Below, piece by piece: positions 58,162 to 64,000 of a DNA stretch of 64,000 nucleotides (positions within the stretch are counted from its first letter, which is position 1; the number at the start of each line of letters is the position of its first letter). Source of the DNA: Blastobasis lacticolella. Lineage: Eukaryota; Arthropoda; Insecta; Lepidoptera; Blastobasidae. A model generated the notes under the pieces. It worked only from the letters and a program-made list of their open reading frames with translations, was not told the DNA's origin and did no database searches. The DNA lies in contig LR990061.1 in NCBI GenBank assembly GCA_905147135.1, positions 7,230,026 through 7,294,025 on the forward strand, given 5' to 3'. The position numbers and the translations under genes are program-made.

Positions 58162-58585
58162 TGTAAAATTTTAAAGCGACTTTATCTAGCGATTTTGTCT
58201 GTGCATTATTAGTAACCCCCCTAAGAGATGAATTTAATAAATCTACTATTATGTTTTTAATTATTTGTTTTTTAGAATATTTATACAAAGTTTCAAGTGA
58301 ATCCGCTAAAGGACTAAAAACTTTCAACTCCCATTTCACCCTCTCAGGGCATGAATTTTCACAAAAGTTTTTATCAGTAGTATCTATAAAATAAACAGGT
58401 ACCTATGCTTCCAGTAGATATTGAAAGTTGGGTCGACATTTTAAAAATTTAAAGAAGCAAAGTTATATTTATTTGGTTTTGGAAGACTGCCATTTACATC
58501 TGTGATAAATCATGTATTTGGCCCATACCTTTGTCTCATAGCAATTAGGAAGATTGACACTACTCTTTGTCTTCATATCATCACC
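58162..58585. other. No recognisable gene
   Basis: Continuation of the widespread repeat that flanks the Transib-like element (AAAGTTTCAAGTGAATCCGC, AACTCCCATTTCACCCTC). Confidence 0.4.
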
Positions 58586-58730
58586 ATATCAGCCGAAAGA
58601 GGACTGCTGGGCATAGACCTCGCCCATAGATCTTCCACATCCAGCTGGTACCTGCGCTCTTTCGTCGTCGGTCCACCTTGTGGGAGGCCTACCGACACTG
58701 CGTCTTCCGGTACCTGGTCGCCAATCGAGA
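58586..58730 (-). mobile_element. LINE 3' end (RTE-like), minus strand
   Basis: CATATCAGCCGAAAGAGGAC, TGCTGGGCATAGACCTCGCC and GTCGGTCCACCTTGTGGGAG are the reverse of the LINE end at 45983-46160. Confidence 0.7.
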
Positions 58731-60860
58731 ACTTTACAGCCCCATCGGCCATCTGTTCTGCGAGCTATGTGCCCTCTCTGTAAAACACCACAATTGTCTT
58801 GATTTTATTCTTACTTTATTTTTGAGACCAAAATACGCGTGTCTATAATTATTCTGAAAATCAGAAAATACCTTTTGCTGCAACAACTATTATTTTGACT
58901 CCACAATGTAATTATATATTAAATTTGTTTTACAGTTGCGTACTGTTTTAAAAAAAAACCTTTTTTTTCCTTGTATGAAACTTATCTTCAATTCAGTTCT
59001 TGGAATAACCCCCTGGCTAACCCCTCCGGCATCTTAAGCCGGAAATTCCGAAATCTACGACGCTGCTATCCCTTATCTCTGTTGCTGGGGATCCCTTGTT
59101 TTACGCTCCCTAATCCAACAAGTAGCACGCATAGGCATGTAGTACAAGTTTAGGCTTAGACGGCTTTATACCTTATTGTTACAGGTTACTCGTACATGGC
59201 AAGAACTTGTGTATCTAAGGCATTGGTCGGTACATGATTGCATATTTTAAGATGTTTATTTTTTTAATACAATGCTTTGTTTGTACCATTTACTGCTGAC
59301 TTTGAAAGATGTATGTAGACTTTACTAACATTAGAACACGCACAAAATTTTCAGCTAACTGGTGTCGCTTTAAAACCAAAGCTTGGATCTAATTACGACG
59401 ATGGGATAGATTTCATCCACACTGTCTAGATGCCTGGCATCCAACTAATGTGCGAGCATATTTTACCGCGCACGTGAAAGTTGTGGAATGAGCTAAAACA
59501 AATAGGCAAAAAAAATTCAGCATACGTTCTGTATACTCAACAAGGGTCGCAGTACCTACTAAAAAACCCATTCCATTCCCAAACGGATTTTATGCAGCCA
59601 GTCAATTTGGTGTGGACATAAAAATCGCTCGTCCGTTACGTACGGAGAGTACGAGCTCACGGGTATTCGGTCAAAGTTTTTAGAGCGCGGTTTTTTACTC
59701 TATGACGTCTTGATGGGCTAAAAATATGGCGGTGTGAAAGAATGGACAGCAAGTGAGGTGTGTTTGTTTACACAGCCGCTTATGAACCGTCTCGCTGACA
59801 CGGCTCGGCTGTGGTTTCGGCAGCTCCCTGTTTCGAGTTGATATCGCCGGACGGATGTGCTGGTGAAACCGTTTGTCATTGTTAACTGAAAATAACGCTG
59901 CTCGACTGAATTCTGAGGACGTGCTGATACTTGCGTGTATTTATTGAGTTTGTCTACAACAATCGATCCATATAAAACTAGGTATCATTTGGAGAATATT
60001 TATTGTAAAAATAAGCAAAAAGACTAAAAATATATACCACAATTAAAGTCCTCCACAGCCCATGCAAAAGCCAGCAAGAAATACAAGATATATGATATTA
60101 GATTTTGTGCCGTGTGTCTGAGTGGAATAAATGTGGTGCTAACCGTTTTTGGAGATTTGGTGCCATAGAATCGAATAGGTACTTACAAGAATTGAGTGAA
60201 AGAAACATTCGTATTTTTAACACTGCGATCTACTACATGTCAGCCAAGCATGAAGATTGTGACAAAATCGGCCACTCATGTAGAGCACTTACCCATATCC
60301 AGCAGTGGGCTGCTATGGGTTGCTGTTGTTGATTATAACGACTATGAACCTTAAAATATTGGTACAGATCAAGTAAAATCGAGATATGGTACGTTATGAT
60401 AAGTTTTAAGGTAATTCACGAAGTAAATTAGAATGTCTCGACATCGATATTATAATAATCATCACACATACAACAACAGGCCTGGACTTGAACCTTATCT
60501 ACATAAATGGACGGTATTGCTATAGTCTTCTTGCACCTTAGTAAAAATTGTAAACGCGAACGAAAAGCCCATTTTCGACATCAATGTCCAGCATATGTCC
60601 ATCTATGTGTGTATGTATGTTTGGTCTACCATGAAACTAATCATACCAAACATTATTATTAATGTTTTCTTTTGCAATTATGTAACTATTATTGTGTCTA
60701 GGCGTGCTATGTTTTTCTTTCTTCTTTCTTATTTTCAAAACGCTCCTCCTAAGAGCTTGCACCACTCCATTTGCTAAAACAAAGCGATGCCGATGACGGG
60801 ATGTGTGAAACATTGTACACTTGTGTTTGTGTGAAACATTGTAGACTTGTGTTCTGGTAT
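58731..60860. other. No supported gene; GC-rich spot near 59780-59880
   Basis: 59780-59880 (CTCGCTGACACGGCTCGGCT, ATATCGCCGGACGGATGTGC) is GC-rich for the region but shows no conserved frame. 60215-60330 may be a highly diverged family B copy (CACTGCGATCTACTACATGT). Nothing else is supported. Confidence 0.4.
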
Positions 60861-61034
60861 AACCAAACAACGACTTTCGGGAGCGCCACGTTTGGTCGAG
60901 TCGGAGTGTTGTTTTATTTCAAGCGTCGATTTTACGAGCGCCGACGGTAGTTATTGGGTAAAGTCGTGAGTGTTGGGCAAATACACCCTTGCCTAGTCAC
61001 TGCGTAACGATCTGGAAACTCCCAGCCATAATAC

Positions 61035-61830
61035 GCCCTGAGTGGTTCAGTTGGTTAACATCCAGTTTGATAAAGTCGCATTAGGAACGGGATCCCTTTT
61101 AGAGATCTGCGACTATTATAATATTGATTCAAATATAGTTGTTAGTACATATGAGTAACATAATAATATTAAAATTAATTACCTAAGTAGGTATTTCGTA
61201 ACACTTGTATGTCACACAAGCTATTCTTCAGTCAAATAAGCCAAGCCAGTGACTCCTCTCTACTGCTACCCTACCTCAATTGGCTGTGTGAAGTTGCAAG
61301 AGAAGAAATTGAAATGATGAATTTTAATCTCTGTTACGGGTCTGGGTGTTTACCTATTTGTATAATAAGTATGTATGTAAATAATAATCATCTTGGCGTT
61401 AATGTCCCGATTGTGCCCTCGCGCACGTGGGTCCAGTGTCCGCCTTGACCATGATCCAGGATTCAGCAGGTCAGGTAATTACAGTGGGGTGACTGCCATC
61501 TGACCTCCATGACCCTGCTACCAGGGGAACCTGACCAGATTGGATCATGGTTACACATCCAGTCGCCTGAATGTGCAGGTTTCATCACGATGTTTTCCCT
61601 CACCGTAAGGGCATCAGTTAGTATTCATCTAATGTACATAACTCAGAAAACAGTCATTGGTACATGGCCGGAGCGGGATTCGAACCCGTGACCTCTGGCT
61701 TACGAGTTGCATACTCTAACCGCTCGGCCACAGACGCTCTCTATAATAAGTATGTATGTAAAAGTATATAAGTAGTTTATCAGTTGTCTATCACCCATAA
61801 CACAAGCTTTGCTTAGATTTTTTTATTTAT
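61035..61830 (+). mobile_element. SINE family C, interrupted by SINE family A
   Basis: A head-like segment at about 61037-61062 (CCTGAGTGGTTCAGTTGG) resembles the family C A box. The body lies at 61299-61381 (GAAATTGAAATGATGAATTT, GTTACGGGTCTGGGTGTTT) and continues after the family A insertion at about 61742-61830 (GTATATAAGTAGTTTATCAG). About 200 bp between head and body are unexplained, so the head may be separate. Confidence 0.65.
61361..61762 (-). mobile_element. SINE family A, full-length reference copy
   Basis: The element is 61382-61741 on the minus strand. A perfect 21-bp target duplication begins TATAATAAGTATGTATGTAA (61361-61381 and 61742-61762). The head carries an A-box region GGCCGAGCGG (complement at 61721-61730) and a B box GGGTTCGAATCCC (complement at 61675-61687), typical of tRNA-Ser/Leu-like SINEs. 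The body includes GGGAAAACATCGTGATGAAA and GACCATGATCCAGGATTCAG (plus strand). The 3' end is AAGATGATTATT. Such long duplications indicate LINE-driven retroposition. Noncoding. Confidence 0.93.
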
Positions 61831-61864
61831 AATACCTTATAGAACCTACTAGGCGGAAACTGAG

Positions 61865-62094
61865 CTTACACTTTGCGTTTGCTGTAATAAAATAAGCTTT
61901 CTATCATTAATATAGAAATCAACACGCGCAACAACGCGCAAAGAAATCGCGTACGCTACGCGGTGACTGGGCGAGTACAAAGCGGTAGCTGGGTGTACGC
62001 TGCGCATTTGATATAATAAAATAAGCGTTCTGTCAGTAATATAGTAATCAACACGCGCAACAACGCATGCAGAAATCGCGTACGTCTCTAAATA
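61865..62094. repeat. 129-bp tandem duplication (about 1.8 units)
   Basis: TAATAAAATAAGC recurs at 61885 and 62014, followed in both by AATCAACACGCGCAACAACG and AGAAATCGCGTACG. Units differ by several substitutions. No function is evident. Confidence 0.85.
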
Positions 62095-62363
62095 CGGGTT
62101 TCTTTACCCATAAAATATCTTAGTACCTACCTCTTGTATGAAAATATGAATTGTTCGATATTGAAAGTTCTTTGGCCATCGTATCCTTGACCTTCCCAAA
62201 ATGAATGTTAAAGTTAATATTAGAATGTTATTCTTGGCGGGAAAAATATGGCGAGATACTTTTTTCTGGCATTGCATGTGATTGACCAGCGATGGACCGA
62301 GTAAACGCGGACGTAGGTTGGACACAAATTATATTATTAGCGCAGGTGTTGTAAATTGAAGAC

Positions 62364-62656
62364 AGGTGCTTGACACTGACCTGAAAAAAAATACGGACGG
62401 GTACACTCTTCTAAAATCAAGAGTGAAGCTTAAAAATGGCCGCCCATTTATATGCGTGATATCTTTGACACTGTCACTGGCATGACAGCGCGGTAAAAAA
62501 CCAAAGTGGCGGCAGATTGTCAGACCTGGTTTATCTGTGTGAGTGTGTAGATCATGTACAACAAAATTAATTGTCAAGAAATGTTCGTACCTTGCATGCT
62601 TTACTTCTCTTTAGTGTAGAATGGCGTCCGTATTTTTTATGTCCGTAGGTGCTTGA
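62364..62656. mobile_element. 273-bp MITE with AAAAAATACGGACG ends
   Basis: Inverted copies of AAAAAATACGGACG lie at about 62386-62399 and 62628-62641. AGGTGCTTGA flanks the element directly (62364-62373 and 62647-62656), giving an 8-10-bp target duplication. The interior has no conserved frame. Confidence 0.8.
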
Positions 62657-62699
62657 TTTATATGTTTGCTTGTTGGATATATTAAAAATCGAAATAGAA

Positions 62700-62830
62700 T
62701 ACAATATAATACAATGCAAAACTCTTTATTGCACCATAGAGAACACAAGTACAGATACACATGTACAAGTAGAACGTGATCTTCGATCCTTGATTGCCTA
62801 GGAGCTTGACTAGTTCACGACAGCTGCAAC
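62700..62830 (-). mobile_element. LINE 3' UTR, minus strand
   Basis: AACTCTTTATTGCACCATAG and ACACATGTACAAGTAG form a reverse LINE tail like that at 17421-17640, though clearly diverged. Confidence 0.5.
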
Positions 62831-63256
62831 TTTATTGTACTACTGCGATTGGTCGCTAACCATTCTGGATTGTAGTAATTGATGTGAACTAACCAATTTA
62901 GAGTATGAGATGTATTCTGTAAATTGCTTGAAGGGCTTTAATGATTTTGCAATGAGTGCGTGCGGGCTAACCCGCAATTTTTATTTTTTCGTGCGAAAAA
63001 TATTAGGCTACACAGGCGCTGTACCAGAATTCCTCATTTTTCTTTGATACCCTGTATAGCCTTTTCTTTGTTTGACTATACCTATTTGTTCGCCTTTGCC
63101 TCCAAAATAGAACCCTTTATGAATTGATAGAGCAAACTCAGATGATCACAAATGTAGGCCACTTTGTATTTAAGGTCCCAACATTCATTTTAGTCTTGGC
63201 GGAAAAGACGGTGGGACGAGGTTCGGAGATATTTGTCTCGTCTGGGCTGGATGCAC

Positions 63257-63433
63257 TAAGAAATTTTACGTAGGAAACATGCTCAAAATACGTAGTAAAA
63301 TGATACCGCATGACGTTTATAGCCGGCGCAATGTTGCATATGTACCTAAGCGTAAGTAGCCGCCCTACTGGTAAACATCATTGGTTGGCCTACGTATTTT
63401 ACTGCTGTGCCTTTTTCCTACGTAAATTAAGAA
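63257..63433. mobile_element. MITE with TTTACGTAGGAAA ends
   Basis: ATTTTACGTAGGAAACATGC at the left is inverted at the right (GCCTTTTTCCTACGTAAAT). Inner arms AATACGTAGTAAAAT and ACGTATTTTACT also pair. TAAGAA occurs on both sides (63257-63262 and 63428-63433). Noncoding. Confidence 0.75.
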
Positions 63434-63527
63434 GGTGTCTCGTTTGCTACTAACATAAGTATTAACTTACCCATTAGAACATGATGTAGCATTGGTTTTA
63501 CTTACAAAAGATGCCACATTTTTTTTA

Positions 63528-63607
63528 AATCTCCATAGGCCGCGGTGACTGCTTACCAGCAGGCGGGCCCTAAGTTTTTTTGTCACTTTAGTGATATAAA
63601 AAAAATT
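63528..63607 (+). mobile_element. LINE 3' end fragment
   Basis: CTCCATAGGCCGCGGTGACT, GCTTACCAGCAGGCGGGCCC and an A-tail after TGATATA. Same type as 27569-27670. Confidence 0.7.
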
Positions 63608-63907
63608 ACGGCGGTTCCATAGGCCCCCTTTACTAATATGATCTCGTTAGACAAAACAGAACAAGAAAGATTACCTGCTGAGTTGTAATTATCGCTGTTA
63701 CTAGGAACACCGCGCCAAGTGGCACTCACAAAAAAATTGGCAACCGTTGCGTGGCAAAGTTGAAAGTTTTGTCAACTTTCAGATGATTATAATTAGCAGA
63801 GAATGTCGCTAAACTGTCATGACCAAAAGTGACTATTACGAAGCGGATTGAAGGATATTTTTTAACCGACAGAATAATTCGGATTTTCAACATAATCCCC
63901 ACTAAGT
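63608..63907. other. No recognisable gene
   Basis: A short inverted pair (AAAGTTGAAAGTTTTGTCAACTTTC region at 63757-63780) can form a hairpin. Nothing else is seen. Confidence 0.35.
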
Positions 63908-64000
63908 TTCAACATATCAGCCGAAAAACGGCCACTGCTGGGCATAGGCCTCCCCCAGAGATCTCCATAAAGGCCGGTCCTGTGCTTTCCGCATCCAGCT
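63908..64000 (-). mobile_element. LINE 3' end (RTE-like), cut by window end
   Basis: CATATCAGCCGAAAAACGGC, GGGCATAGGCCTCCCCCAGA and GTGCTTTCCGCATCCAGCT are the reverse of 45983-46160. It continues beyond the window. Confidence 0.8.

Noticed and set aside
59780..59880. Possible promoter or first exon of a host gene
   Set aside because: GC-rich but without a conserved frame, splice pattern or clear core promoter; left unassigned.
61640..61740. Possible tRNA gene on the minus strand
   Set aside because: It is the tRNA-derived head of a full-length SINE bounded by a 21-bp target duplication.

Overview
This is a eukaryotic, almost certainly lepidopteran (moth or butterfly), genomic window. It is AT-rich and no conserved host exon could be recognised on either strand. 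The organism call is an inference: the window is packed with short repeat families that, from general familiarity, are typical of moth and butterfly genomes. These are tRNA-headed SINEs, non-LTR (LINE) 3' ends closing in (GAT)n, TTGAA or A-rich tails, and many small foldback elements. It reads as intergenic or intronic DNA built from layers of transposons inserted into one another.

Region by region. 1-9 kb: LINE 3' ends, a 50-bp tandem duplication, a 0.4-kb MITE, a LINE fragment split into a SINE-like repeat (4.9-5.7 kb) and two small MITEs. 9-28.5 kb: SINE family A copies (one split by a 431-bp MITE at 15.86-16.29 kb), SINE-like family B copies, LINE 3' UTRs mostly on the minus strand, a SINE-like element with a LINE-type 3' end (22.0-22.4 kb), several foldback elements including a 71-bp one (26.88-26.95 kb), and a 5'-truncated LINE coding fragment (27.68-28.5 kb). 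28.5-32.2 kb: sparse repeats.

32.23-37.43 kb holds the largest and youngest element, a 5.2-kb Ty3/gypsy LTR retrotransposon with CsRn1-clade traits. It has 588-bp LTRs differing at 2 positions, a GTTG target duplication, a tRNA-Trp-like primer site, a Gag with a CHCC motif, a GGGAAAC slippery heptamer followed by an 8-bp stem at the gag-pol overlap, and protease, RT, RNase H and integrase. A single-base frameshift in RT breaks pol. No envelope gene is present.

37.4-56.5 kb: more SINE and LINE copies, MITEs and long stretches with nothing recognisable. 56.496-58.156 kb: a 1,661-bp DNA transposon with 37-bp terminal inverted repeats, CAC termini, a perfect 5-bp CTCCG target duplication and an internal coding remnant resembling the C-terminal catalytic part of Transib/RAG1-type transposases. 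58-64 kb: LINE ends, one SINE inserted into another with a 21-bp target duplication (61.36-61.76 kb), a 129-bp tandem duplication and two MITEs.

The main observations are the Transib-like element with RSS-like ends, the complete frameshift cassette in the LTR element, the tiny foldback element, and signs that the SINE-like families share 3' ends with LINEs. No new multi-gene system was found.
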